Below, piece after piece: positions 16,870 to 24,551 of a DNA stretch of 42,463 nt. Position 1 is the first letter of the stretch. Each line of letters starts with the position of its first letter. Both the position numbers and the translations under genes were made by a program. Source of the stretch: an uncultured Pelagibacteraceae bacterium (GTDB taxonomy: Bacteria; Pseudomonadota; Alphaproteobacteria; Pelagibacterales; Pelagibacteraceae); contig CACNVX010000009.1 of assembly GCA_902624045.1 (NCBI GenBank), positions 1-42,463 of the forward strand, in the 5' to 3' direction. The notes under the pieces are model-generated. The model had not been told where the DNA came from. It saw nothing but the letters and a program-made list of their open reading frames with translations, and ran no database searches.

Positions 16870-17901
16870 ATGGAAGCATTAAAGAAAAATAAAAAAATAT
16901 TTTTTAATATTGGTTTGTTAGCTATTTTTGTTTGGTTGTTAATAACTAGTTACAGTCAATCAAAAAGAAAACCTGATAATATAGGAGAATTATTAAATGA
17001 TTTTTCATGGTTAGGAGGTAAATGGCCTAAGTGGTTAGACCTACCATTAATGAATTGGATAAATTCTGGTTTTAAAACACTTAACGAAAAATATGGATAT
17101 ATATTTGAGGCTATAAATAATGTTCTTCTTTATATGCTAATGCTTGTAAAAAACTTTTTAATTCAAGCTCCATGGCCTTTAGTAATACTTGGTGTTATAG
17201 TATTAACTTATTTTGCAAGCGGTAGAAAAATAGGAACAACAGTATTTGTAGGTTTTTGTACTTTTTTTATAGGTTTTCTTCACCCAATATTTTGGCAAAA
17301 AGCGATTGAAACAACTGCTATAATGTTAATTGGGATATTTCTTTGTGTAGTTGCAGGTATTCCATTAGGAATAGCGATGGCAAGAAGTGCAAGAACTAGA
17401 AATGTCATTTTACCAGTTTTAGATTTAATGCAAACTATTCCTAGTTTCTGTTATTTGATACCTGGTATTATGTTATTTGGCTTAGGAGCAGTCCCTGCGA
17501 TTATAGCCACATTTATTTATGCAGTTCCACCTTTGGTAAGGCTTACAGATTTGGGAATAAGATTAGTTGATACTGAAGTTATTGAGGCTGCAGACGCATT
17601 TGGTGCAAGTAAAAAACAAAAGTTATGGGGAGTACAAATGCCTTTAGCTTTACCAAATATAATGCAAGGGATTAATCAGTGTACAATGATGGCATTAGCT
17701 ATGGTTGTTATAGCATCGATGATAGGTACTAGAGGTTTGGGAGATGAAGTTTTACTTGGTCTTCAACAATTAAATGTGGGAAGAGCTGCAGAAGCAGGAA
17801 TTGCTATTGTCCTTTTGGCAATAGTTCTTGATAGAATAACCCAATCTTACGGAGAAACTCTCCAAGAGAGAACAGCACCGAATACAAAGAAAGGTAAATA
17901 A
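16870..17901 (+). CDS. proW: Quaternary-amine ABC transporter permease (ProW type)
   Basis: A 343-residue inner-membrane permease. The N-terminal ~90 residues hold one helix and an amphipathic segment, as in ProW. The transport domain after ~130 carries the long EAA loop IEAADAFGASKKQKLWGVQMP and the conserved MQTIPSFCYLIPGIMLFGLG helix. It lies downstream of the proX terminator and overlaps proV by one base (TAATG). No ribosome site is strong; TAAAGTAAAACT precedes the ATG. The assignment to the ProU/OpuA class is firm, the individual substrate is not. Confidence 0.9.
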   Translation: MEALKKNKKIFFNIGLLAIFVWLLITSYSQSKRKPDNIGELLNDFSWLGGKWPKWLDLPLMNWINSGFKTLNEKYGYIFEAINNVLLYMLMLVKNFLIQAPWPLVILGVIVLTYFASGRKIGTTVFVGFCTFFIGFLHPIFWQKAIETTAIMLIGIFLCVVAGIPLGIAMARSARTRNVILPVLDLMQTIPSFCYLIPGIMLFGLGAVPAIIATFIYAVPPLVRLTDLGIRLVDTEVIEAADAFGASKKQKLWGVQMPLALPNIMQGINQCTMMALAMVVIASMIGTRGLGDEVLLGLQQLNVGRAAEAGIAIVLLAIVLDRITQSYGETLQERTAPNTKKGK

Positions 17902-18926
17902 TGTCAAAAATTGAAATTAATAATGTTTACAAAATTTTTGGTAATAATCCTCAATCAGTAATGCCTATGGTAAAAGAAGGAGCAAACAAAGAGGAAGTTC
18001 TTGAAAAAACAGGTCATACAGTTGGTCTAGATAACGTTTCATTAAAAATAGAAGAAGGTGAAACTTTTGTTTGTATGGGTTTATCTGGATCTGGAAAATC
18101 AACTTTAATTCGACATTTAAATAGACTAATCGATCCTACAGATGGTGAAATAATTGTTGAAGGAACAAATGTAATGTCTTTCAATAAAGAACAGCTTATA
18201 GAATTTAGAAGACATAAGATGAGTATGGTATTTCAGAGATTTGGTTTATTTCCTCACAAAACAGTTATTCAAAACGTTGGATATGGATTAGAAATGCAAG
18301 GTAAACCATTGGAAGAAATAAACAAGACCGCTATGGAAAAAATTGAAGCAGTTGGTTTAAGTGGATTTGAAAACCAATTTCCTAATCAATTGTCAGGTGG
18401 TATGCAACAACGTGTTGGTTTAGCAAGAGCTCTAGCAACTGATAGTGATATAATGTTAATGGATGAAGCTTTCAGTGCTTTAGATCCTCTAATTAGAAGT
18501 GACATGCAAAAACAATTGCTTGATCTTCAATCAGAATTAAAAAAGACAATCGTATTTATTACTCATGATTTAGATGAGTCTTTAAGACTCGGGGATCACA
18601 TTGGAATATTGAATGCTGGAAAACTAGTTCAAGTTGGAACTCCAGTTGATATTATTATGAATCCTGCAGATGATTATGTTAAAGCATTTGTTAAAGATGT
18701 TAATAGAGCAAAAGTAATTAAAGCTAAAATTATTATGAAAAGTACTAACGAGTCGGATGATATTGATAAAACAAATTTAATTAAAGTAAATGAAGATCAA
18801 TTTATTGAAGAATTTTTACCACAAATTGTATGCTCAAATTCTAATTGTGAAGTAGTTGATAAGAATGGAAATGTTAAAGGCTATATATCTAATAAAGAAT
18901 TACAGACATCATTAACAAAAACGTAA
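17901..18926 (+). CDS. proV: Quaternary-amine ABC transporter ATPase (ProV type)
   Basis: A 341-residue ATPase of the quaternary-amine transporter class: the N-terminal extension with a glycine-linker before VGLDNVSLKIEEGE is class-typical. Walker A is GLSGSGKSTLIRHLNRL, the signature LSGGMQQRVGLARAL, Walker B IMLMDEAFSALDPLIR, and the switch His lies in FITHDLDESLRL. The C-terminal regulatory part (~275-341) is short, with only one recognisable CBS-like repeat (CEVVDKNGNVKGYISNKEL), whereas E. coli ProV has two over ~400 residues. Osmotic gating through a CBS pair may therefore be lost, fitting a nutritional rather than osmoprotective role. Co-translated with proW. Confidence 0.9.
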   Translation: MSKIEINNVYKIFGNNPQSVMPMVKEGANKEEVLEKTGHTVGLDNVSLKIEEGETFVCMGLSGSGKSTLIRHLNRLIDPTDGEIIVEGTNVMSFNKEQLIEFRRHKMSMVFQRFGLFPHKTVIQNVGYGLEMQGKPLEEINKTAMEKIEAVGLSGFENQFPNQLSGGMQQRVGLARALATDSDIMLMDEAFSALDPLIRSDMQKQLLDLQSELKKTIVFITHDLDESLRLGDHIGILNAGKLVQVGTPVDIIMNPADDYVKAFVKDVNRAKVIKAKIIMKSTNESDDIDKTNLIKVNEDQFIEEFLPQIVCSNSNCEVVDKNGNVKGYISNKELQTSLTKT

Positions 18927-18929
18927 TTA

Positions 18930-19718
18930 ATGATTAATCAATCATTAAAGGGTAAAAAAATTATAATATCTGCTGGTGCGTCTGGTATTGGATTAGCTAC
19001 AGCTAAGATTTGTCTTTCACGTGGAGCGTATGTATATCTTTGTGATGTTGATAATAAATCGTTAAATAAACTAAATAAACATTCTCTTAAAAATAAGAGA
19101 CTCTTTACATTTAATTGTGATGCTTCAGATGAAAGCCAAGTGTCAGATTTATTTAAGAAAATAGTTAAGAGAACAAAAATAATTGATGCTTTAATAAATA
19201 ATGTTGGAATTGCTGGACCAACAGGATCGCTTGATAAATTAAAATCTAAAGACTGGGAAAGAACTATTCAAGTAGATGTGAATAGTCATTTTTATTTTAC
19301 TAAAAAGGCTATACCCTTAATAAAAAAATCTAGAAACGGATCAATAATTAATATTTCGTCAACAGCTGGGATACTTGGTTTTCCTTTAAGATCACCTTAT
19401 GCAGCAAGTAAATGGGCAATAATTGGCGTTACCAAAACTTTGGCAATGGAACTTGGAAAATTCAATATAAGAGTTAATGCAGTATGCCCAGGTTCTATTA
19501 AAGGTAAGAGAATGAAAAGAGTAATAAGAGATAAGGCAAAATTTACAAATATTTCATCAAAAAAAATAGAAAAAGACTTTATTTCGATGAGCTCAATGAA
19601 AAAGTGGATACTTGAAGAGGATATTGGAAAAATGTGTGCCTTTTTAATTTCAGATGACTCTAGTAAGGTTTCTGGACAAGTAATTTCTGTAGATGGACAT
19701 ACAGAAAGAAACGACTAA
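18930..19718 (+). CDS. Short-chain dehydrogenase/reductase
   Basis: A 262-residue classical SDR. The cofactor motif is SAGASGIGLA (14-23), NNVGIAGP follows at ~90, and the catalytic residues are Ser143/144, Tyr157 and Lys161 (SPYAASKWA). The C-terminus, SGQVISVDGH, is typical. Substrate unknown: the segment between 185 and 225 that shapes the pocket shows nothing diagnostic. It begins 3 bases after proV and so belongs to the importer transcript, suggesting it oxidises or reduces an imported amine or a product of it. Its last 4 bases overlap the end of the convergent GFA-family gene. Confidence 0.88.
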   Translation: MINQSLKGKKIIISAGASGIGLATAKICLSRGAYVYLCDVDNKSLNKLNKHSLKNKRLFTFNCDASDESQVSDLFKKIVKRTKIIDALINNVGIAGPTGSLDKLKSKDWERTIQVDVNSHFYFTKKAIPLIKKSRNGSIINISSTAGILGFPLRSPYAASKWAIIGVTKTLAMELGKFNIRVNAVCPGSIKGKRMKRVIRDKAKFTNISSKKIEKDFISMSSMKKWILEEDIGKMCAFLISDDSSKVSGQVISVDGHTERND

Positions 19719-20113
19719 TTTGAAAATCTTTTGTACTTTGGGAGTTTATCAGTTATTTGATAAAAATCTGATTTAGTACCAACAAATATATTTCTCATTG
19801 TTTTAAGACCTGTTTTTCCGTTAAACATACCTGCTGCTATCGAAATATTATCTGAGTTTTTAAACTTAAAAAAAATACTAGCTCCACATTTATTACAAAA
19901 ACCTCTTTTTGCTCTGCTAGATGATTTAAACCATTTAAGTGTTTTTTTATTTATAAATTTAATATCCTTTTCTTTAACATTAGAATAAGCACCATATGAT
20001 CCATGAGTTTTTCTACACTGAATACAATGACAATTTGAAACGTTTCTGTGTTCACCACTAGTTTTAAATTTAACTCCCTTACACAAACAATTTGCTGTTA
20101 AAGTTTTTTTCAT
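19715..20113 (-). CDS. GFA/CENP-V family zinc protein
   Basis: A 132-residue protein with the seven-cysteine pattern of the glutathione-dependent formaldehyde-activating (GFA) family. A structural zinc site comprises Cys9, Cys11, Cys73 and Cys76 (FCNKCGAS), and a second site comprises Cys28, Cys30 and Cys33 (NCHCIQCRKTHGSYGAY). It is the last gene of the carnitine dehydrogenase operon, overlapping the preceding gene by one base. Formaldehyde is released when methylated amines are demethylated, so a detoxifying role would fit, but many GFA proteins have no demonstrated enzyme activity and I do not assign one. Confidence 0.8.
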   Translation of the reverse strand: MKKTLTANCLCKGVKFKTSGEHRNVSNCHCIQCRKTHGSYGAYSNVKEKDIKFINKKTLKWFKSSSRAKRGFCNKCGASIFFKFKNSDNISIAAGMFNGKTGLKTMRNIFVGTKSDFYQITDKLPKYKRFSN

Positions 20114-21057
20114 TATCTTCTAATTTTATTTTCGTATTTTTTTCTTAATTTTTGAAGGTCAACTAAATACTGATCTCTTATATTTGATATCATTGCAACT
20201 GATTTACCTTTTGCTTGTTTTGCTGTCCCTGAAATAAGTCTAGATGATAGTTTTTTTGATAATTTTGGAGCTTTTAATTTTGTCCAAGGTAATTTTAAAG
20301 CAGGTCCAAATTGTTCGAGCATATGTTTCATTCCAGTTTTTCCACCTGCTAGATGAAAAGTTAAAAATGTACCCATTAAGGACCATCTTAGTCCTGGACC
20401 ATCTTCAATTGCTCTATCTAATTCTTCTGTTGTTGCATATCCCTCATTAATAATATGTAAACCTTCTCTCCATAAAGCTTCTTGTAATCTATCAGATAAA
20501 TATCCAGGTAATTCATTCTTTACCATAATTGGATTCATGGAGATAGATTTATAAAATTTTTTAGCTAAATTTAAATTTTTTCTTGAGGTTCTTTTGCCTG
20601 GAACAATTTCTACAGCAGGTAAGAGATAAACGGGGTTAAAAGGGTGTCCAATTATACCTCTTTCTGGATTTTTACATTTTGAATAAATTCTTGATGGCAA
20701 CAATCCTGATGAACTTGAGGAGATTATTGAATTTGATTTAGTATATTTTCCAATTGTTTTCATCAATTTAGTTTTTAAATAATAATTTTCTGTTGCACAT
20801 TCTTGGATAAAATCTGCATCTTTTAATGCTTGTTCTATTGAGGTAAAAAAATGAAAATTTTCTAAATTTAATTTTTTTTTGTTAAAAAGTTTTTTTACAA
20901 ATGGCCATGTTCTTTTTATTTCAGATATTAAATTTTTTTTTAACTTAATATCCTTATCAAAGGCAAAAACGATTTTGTTGTGAGCTAAACAGCGTATGAT
21001 CCACCCCGCTCCAATCACTCCAGTTCCAATGACTGCAACTTTTTTCAAGTGAGACAT
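20113..21057 (-). CDS. cdhA: L-carnitine dehydrogenase
   Basis: A 314-residue NAD-dependent enzyme of the 3-hydroxyacyl-CoA dehydrogenase fold that oxidises L-carnitine to 3-dehydrocarnitine. The Rossmann motif is GTGVIGAGW (11-19), and the catalytic His137 lies in GHPFNPVYLLPAVEIV with Glu149. The C-terminal part carries features I associate with carnitine dehydrogenases: LWREGLHIINEGYAT, DGPGLRWSLMGTFLTFHLAGG and GMKHMLEQFGP. Many bacterial homologues are fused to a thioesterase; here the enzyme is unfused and a separate thioesterase lies at 22709-23176. It overlaps the BKACE gene (TAATG), the usual partner. Lambda-crystallin-like dehydrogenases are the alternative, made unlikely by the neighbours. 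Confidence 0.87.
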   Translation of the reverse strand: MSHLKKVAVIGTGVIGAGWIIRCLAHNKIVFAFDKDIKLKKNLISEIKRTWPFVKKLFNKKKLNLENFHFFTSIEQALKDADFIQECATENYYLKTKLMKTIGKYTKSNSIISSSSSGLLPSRIYSKCKNPERGIIGHPFNPVYLLPAVEIVPGKRTSRKNLNLAKKFYKSISMNPIMVKNELPGYLSDRLQEALWREGLHIINEGYATTEELDRAIEDGPGLRWSLMGTFLTFHLAGGKTGMKHMLEQFGPALKLPWTKLKAPKLSKKLSSRLISGTAKQAKGKSVAMISNIRDQYLVDLQKLRKKYENKIRR

Positions 21058-21944
21058 TACTTGTGTTTAACAAGTTTTAATTTTTCTCTTGTTTCAGCTG
21101 GTGTCATTGGTGAATATCCAAGTTCATCTATTATTCTTATTGCTTTTTCAACTAATTGAGCATTAGTAGCAAGTTTACCTTTAGATAAATATAAGTTGTC
21201 TTCCAGTCCAACTCTGGGATTTCCTCCCATTAGAACAGTTTGAGCAACAAATGGCATTTCGTTTTTTGAAATTGCAAATCCTGACCATACACCCTCCTTG
21301 GGCATTATATCTTTCATTGCTTGCATTGCTGATATTGTTGCAGGTGCTCCCCATGGAATTCCTAAACACATTTGAAAAAGAGGTGGATCACTTAGTAGTC
21401 CCTCTTTGTAAATCTGTGAACCAAACCACATATTACCTAAATCAAAAGCTTCTATTTCTGGTTTAACTTTAATTTCTTGCAACTTTTTTGCAGCTTTTCG
21501 TAAATCATTTGGAGTGTTAACTGTAATAACAGAACTATCACCAAAATTTAGAGTTCCAGCATCAAGTGTACAAATCTCAGGAAGAAATTGTTCTGCATTT
21601 GCAATTCTTTCCATTACATTTGCCATATCAGTCATCGGTCCAAATTCTAAAGGATTTTTTCCTTGTCCAATATCAAGGTCTCCTCCCATACCAGTTGTTA
21701 AATTCAAAATTACATCTGTGTCACTTGATCTGATTCTATCAATAACCTCTTTATATAATTCCAATCTTCTACTTGGAGTTCCGTCATCCTCTCTAACATG
21801 AATATGAGCGATTGCAGCTCCAGCTTTTGCAGCCTCTATTGAGGCTTCGGCAATTTGTTCTGGTGTTTTTGGTAAATCGGGATGCTTACCAGCAGTATCA
21901 CCTGATCCAGTTACTGCACACGATATAAAAACTTTATTGCTCAT
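21057..21944 (-). CDS. cdhB: BKACE-family beta-keto acid cleavage enzyme (3-dehydrocarnitine cleavage)
   Basis: A 295-residue zinc-dependent TIM-barrel enzyme (former DUF849). His47 and His49 in AHIHVRED are the zinc ligands; GGNPRVGLEDN near 245 and the FDLGNM segment are family signatures. In carnitine operons this enzyme converts 3-dehydrocarnitine plus acetyl-CoA to betainyl-CoA plus acetoacetate. Its position directly upstream of and overlapping carnitine dehydrogenase makes that assignment strong. It starts only 35 bases from the divergent aldolase-like gene, with a dyad between them. The family is otherwise broad (3-keto-5-aminohexanoate cleavage and others), so the substrate rests on context. 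Confidence 0.85.
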   Translation of the reverse strand: MSNKVFISCAVTGSGDTAGKHPDLPKTPEQIAEASIEAAKAGAAIAHIHVREDDGTPSRRLELYKEVIDRIRSSDTDVILNLTTGMGGDLDIGQGKNPLEFGPMTDMANVMERIANAEQFLPEICTLDAGTLNFGDSSVITVNTPNDLRKAAKKLQEIKVKPEIEAFDLGNMWFGSQIYKEGLLSDPPLFQMCLGIPWGAPATISAMQAMKDIMPKEGVWSGFAISKNEMPFVAQTVLMGGNPRVGLEDNLYLSKGKLATNAQLVEKAIRIIDELGYSPMTPAETREKLKLVKHK

Positions 21945-21950
21945 AAATTG

Positions 21951-21973
21951 TAAATTAAATATAGTTTAATTTA
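21951..21973. promoter_or_regulatory. Dyad in the 35-bp divergent carnitine promoter
   Basis: TAAATTAAA-TATAG-TTTAATTTA is a perfect 9-bp inverted repeat with a 5-base spacer, filling most of the gap between the BKACE gene and the divergent aldolase-like gene. TATAGT (21960-21965) could be the -10 toward the plus strand, and TATATT on the other strand could serve the minus direction, so both transcripts would be nearly leaderless. An operator covering both -10 boxes is a natural reading, but AT-rich chance is possible. Confidence 0.45.
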
Positions 21974-21979
21974 ACAAAA

Positions 21980-22708
21980 ATGGAAATAACCGAATTACAA
22001 AAAGATTTAGCTGCTACTTTTAGATGGACTGCAAGACTAAATATGCACGAGGGTGTTGCGAACCATTTTAGTGCGTGCCTTCCAGGCTCCTCAACAGATT
22101 TTTATGTCAATAAAGCTGGTATACATTTTAGTCAAGTAAAAGCTAGCGATCTAATTTTAGTGACTAAAGAAAATATTAATGAATTAAAGAATAAGCCTAA
22201 TTTAATTGATCCTACAGCAATTAGTATCCATGGTGCAATACATCAAAAAATTCCACATGCAAAATGTATTTTTCATTGTCATTCAAAATATGCAACAGCA
22301 TTATCAACATTAAAAGATCCTATAATGAAACCTATAGATCAAAATACTATGATATTTTATAATAGAGTCTCAGTTTATAATGAATTTGGAGGATTAGGAT
22401 TTGAAGATGAAGCTATGAAGATGGCTAGTGCTTTAGGAAACAAACAACACATGTTACTTGCTAACCATGGAATTATTACAACAGGACAGACCGTTGCAGA
22501 AGGTTTTAATTATTTATATTATTTTGAAAAAGCAGCAGAAACTTATTTAACTGCTTTATCCTCAAATAAGGAATTGAACATAGTTAGCGAAGATATCGCT
22601 GAAAAAACAGCTCAAGAAACTGCAAACTATCCAATTGATTTAGCAAAATTACATCTTGATCAAATAAAATTAATTTTAGATAAAGAAGAACCAGATTATA
22701 AAAATTAA
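21980..22708 (+). CDS. Class II aldolase/adducin-family protein
   Basis: A 242-residue protein of the class II aldolase fold. Zinc ligands are visible as His99 and His101 (FHCHSKYA) and His163 (ANHGII), and the N-terminal NHFSACLPG segment matches the phosphate/substrate loop. The position of the usual catalytic Glu in fuculose- and ribulose-phosphate aldolases/epimerases (PSSE) reads PTAISIHGAIH, so it lacks that acid and belongs to the adducin-like branch whose reactions are mostly undefined. It begins the plus-strand operon with the thioesterase abutting directly (0-base gap). It may act on a hydroxylated or keto intermediate of the quaternary-amine pathway; I cannot name one. Confidence 0.82.
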   Translation: MEITELQKDLAATFRWTARLNMHEGVANHFSACLPGSSTDFYVNKAGIHFSQVKASDLILVTKENINELKNKPNLIDPTAISIHGAIHQKIPHAKCIFHCHSKYATALSTLKDPIMKPIDQNTMIFYNRVSVYNEFGGLGFEDEAMKMASALGNKQHMLLANHGIITTGQTVAEGFNYLYYFEKAAETYLTALSSNKELNIVSEDIAEKTAQETANYPIDLAKLHLDQIKLILDKEEPDYKN

Positions 22709-23176
22709 ATGTCAATACATATAGCAAATCAAATTATCAAAAAAGAATGGACAGACTATAATAATCATATGAACATGGCTTACTATGTTCTTATTTTTGA
22801 TCAAGTTTGGGAAATAATGTTACAAAAATTTAAGATGGGTGAAGACTCTGCGAAAACTGACAAGATGAGTACCATGGTTGTTGAAACACACACAACTTAT
22901 AACAATGAGGTAAAGGAAGGTGAAGAGGTGGAAATTAATCTTACCTTTTTTGATCACGATAAAAAAAGATTGCACTTCAAAATGGAAATGCTTGAAAAAA
23001 CCACAAAAAAATTATCAGCAACTTTGGAAATGTTATCTTTGTATATTGACTTAAATAAAAGAAAAGTAGCAGAATTTGAAGAAGACAAAATTAAGTTAAT
23101 GGGCGATTTTATTAAATTAAACAAATCAAATTTTAAAGATAATGATCTTGTAATAACTGGAAAGTTGAAAAAATAA
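22709..23176 (+). CDS. cdhC: Hotdog-fold acyl-CoA thioesterase (likely betainyl-CoA thioesterase)
   Basis: A 155-residue 4-hydroxybenzoyl-CoA-thioesterase-type hotdog protein: EWTDYNNHMNMAYY (13-26) is the active-site loop with Asp16 and the HxN turn, followed by the long helix and VVETHTTYNNEVKEGEEV. In known carnitine catabolic operons such a thioesterase hydrolyses betainyl-CoA to glycine betaine, completing the route begun by cdhA and cdhB, which diverge 700 bases away. It abuts the aldolase-like gene and overlaps the dioxygenase gene by one base. The fold is certain from the motif; the substrate is inferred from context. Confidence 0.8.
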   Translation: MSIHIANQIIKKEWTDYNNHMNMAYYVLIFDQVWEIMLQKFKMGEDSAKTDKMSTMVVETHTTYNNEVKEGEEVEINLTFFDHDKKRLHFKMEMLEKTTKKLSATLEMLSLYIDLNKRKVAEFEEDKIKLMGDFIKLNKSNFKDNDLVITGKLKK

Positions 23177-24009
23177 TGGAAATTAAGTTACTTTCTGGTG
23201 CATTAGGAGCTGAAATAAAGGGTATAGATTTAACTGATGTTTCAGATTTCAATTTTAAGAAAATAAATGATCTTCTTTTAGAACATAAAGTTATTTTTTT
23301 TAGAGACCAACCTATTACAAAAGAACAACAAATTGCACTTGCTGAAAAGTTTGGACCTTTAGAAACTCATGCTTATGTAAAAGGATTAAATGATTATCCC
23401 GAAATTGTCAGAATAATAAAAGGTAAAGAAGAAAAAAACCAATGGGGTGAGAATTGGCATAGTGACGTTAGTTATAATGCAAAACCAACAAAAGCAGTAA
23501 TATTAAAATCTTTAAAAATCCCTCCTGTTGGTGGTGATACCTGTTTTTCCAATATGGAGTTAGCTTGGGAAACACTAGATAATAAAATTAAAGAGAAAAT
23601 AAAAGATAGAAAAGCAATTCATAGCTCACTTGGTGCAGAATTTTTCATAGATAACTATAAGTATATGGAAGGAAATGAAAAAAGAAATTATGACTCTTAT
23701 TCAAATGAACATCCAATTGTTAGAACACATCCAGAAACGGGTAAAAAAATTTTATTTGTTAATTGGACTTATACCAAACAAATTATTGGATTGGAGAAAG
23801 AGGAAAGTGATCAAATATTAAAAGAAATATTTGAGCATCAAGCAAGATTGGATCTAACATGTAGATTTAGCTGGACAGAAAATACTGTTGCGATCTGGGA
23901 TAATAGAAGTGTTATTCATTATGCAATTGCAGATTTTTTTCCTGGAAGAGGTTTGGGATATGAGAGAATTATGGATAGAATTGCAATTGAAGGGGATAGA
24001 CCTCAATAA
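23176..24009 (+). CDS. TauD/TfdA-family Fe(II)/2-oxoglutarate dioxygenase
   Basis: A 277-residue single-domain dioxygenase. Iron ligands: His95 and Asp97 in NWHSDVSY, and His248 in IWDNRSVIHYA; the 2-oxoglutarate Arg lies in GYERIMDRI (264-268). EHPIVRTHPETGK and KIPPVGGDTCF are classic TauD-family segments. Family members hydroxylate taurine, alkylsulfates, aryloxyacetates and some amines or phosphonates. Here the next gene, 5 bases on, is a PhnZ/TmpB-like HD oxygenase. Such oxygenases act on a 1-hydroxyphosphonate made by a preceding 2-oxoglutarate dioxygenase, so this protein is the best candidate for that first hydroxylation. PhnY and TmpA come from other dioxygenase branches, so the pairing would be new or the substrate different. 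Confidence 0.83.
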   Translation: MEIKLLSGALGAEIKGIDLTDVSDFNFKKINDLLLEHKVIFFRDQPITKEQQIALAEKFGPLETHAYVKGLNDYPEIVRIIKGKEEKNQWGENWHSDVSYNAKPTKAVILKSLKIPPVGGDTCFSNMELAWETLDNKIKEKIKDRKAIHSSLGAEFFIDNYKYMEGNEKRNYDSYSNEHPIVRTHPETGKKILFVNWTYTKQIIGLEKEESDQILKEIFEHQARLDLTCRFSWTENTVAIWDNRSVIHYAIADFFPGRGLGYERIMDRIAIEGDRPQ

Positions 24010-24014
24010 TTATA

Positions 24015-24551
24015 ATGCAAGTAGTTGAAAAAATAATATCAAATTTTACCAATAACCAATCTCTATATATTGGTGAGAATGTAACTATGTCTCAACACAT
24101 GATACAAGCTGCAATGTTAGCTGAAAAAGCTAAATGTAAAAAAGAGGTCATATGCTCATGTTTATTACATGATTATGGGCATTTCATTATTGAAAATCCA
24201 GACGAATTAGTTGAATCTAATTTGGATGGCGAGCATGAAAGTATAGGATATGAATATTTAAAAAGTTTTTTTAAAGAAGAGATTGTAGAACCAATTAAAT
24301 ATCATGTTCTCGCTAAGCGTTATTTAGCTAGGAATAAAAATTATTATAATAAACTCTCAGAGGCTTCAAGAGTAAGCCTTAACTTACAAGGTGGAGTTTT
24401 AAATGATGACGAATGCAGTGAGTTTGAGAAAAAAAAATATTTCAAATCATCAATTCTTGTTAGAAAATTTGATGAAGCGGCAAAAAAGACAGACATCAAA
24501 ATGAAGTCTATTCATCAATATAAAAAATTACTAACATCAAGTCTTATATGA
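24015..24551 (+). CDS. HD-domain mixed-valent diiron oxygenase, PhnZ/TmpB-like
   Basis: 178 residues. The spacing of key residues matches PhnZ (numbers recalled from the literature) almost one to one. The substrate-gating pair is Tyr18-x-x-Glu21 in LYIGENVTMSQHM. Candidate iron ligands are His28, His52-Asp53 (LLHDYGH), His74, His97 and Asp153, with His56 and Lys101 (YHVLAKRYL) as phosphonate contacts and a SLNLQGG loop at 121-127. Such enzymes cleave the C-P bond of a 1-hydroxyphosphonate with O2. PhnZ yields glycine and TmpB yields glycine betaine, each plus phosphate. The gene follows a 2-oxoglutarate dioxygenase by 5 bases and overlaps the GMC gene (ATGA). In a trimethylamine island TmpB-like chemistry is the attractive reading. 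myo-Inositol-oxygenase-like or hydrolytic HD proteins are less likely given the Tyr/Glu pair. Confidence 0.75.
   Translation: MQVVEKIISNFTNNQSLYIGENVTMSQHMIQAAMLAEKAKCKKEVICSCLLHDYGHFIIENPDELVESNLDGEHESIGYEYLKSFFKEEIVEPIKYHVLAKRYLARNKNYYNKLSEASRVSLNLQGGVLNDDECSEFEKKKYFKSSILVRKFDEAAKKTDIKMKSIHQYKKLLTSSLI

Noticed and set aside
20113-21057. 3-hydroxybutyryl-CoA dehydrogenase of fatty-acid or butanoate metabolism
   Set aside because: The C-terminal GPGLRWS/TFLTFHLAGG features and overlap with a BKACE gene point to carnitine dehydrogenase.
24015-24551. Generic HD phosphohydrolase
   Set aside because: The Tyr-x-x-Glu gate, additional His ligands and the SLNLQGG loop are those of the diiron oxygenase subgroup rather than nucleotide hydrolases.
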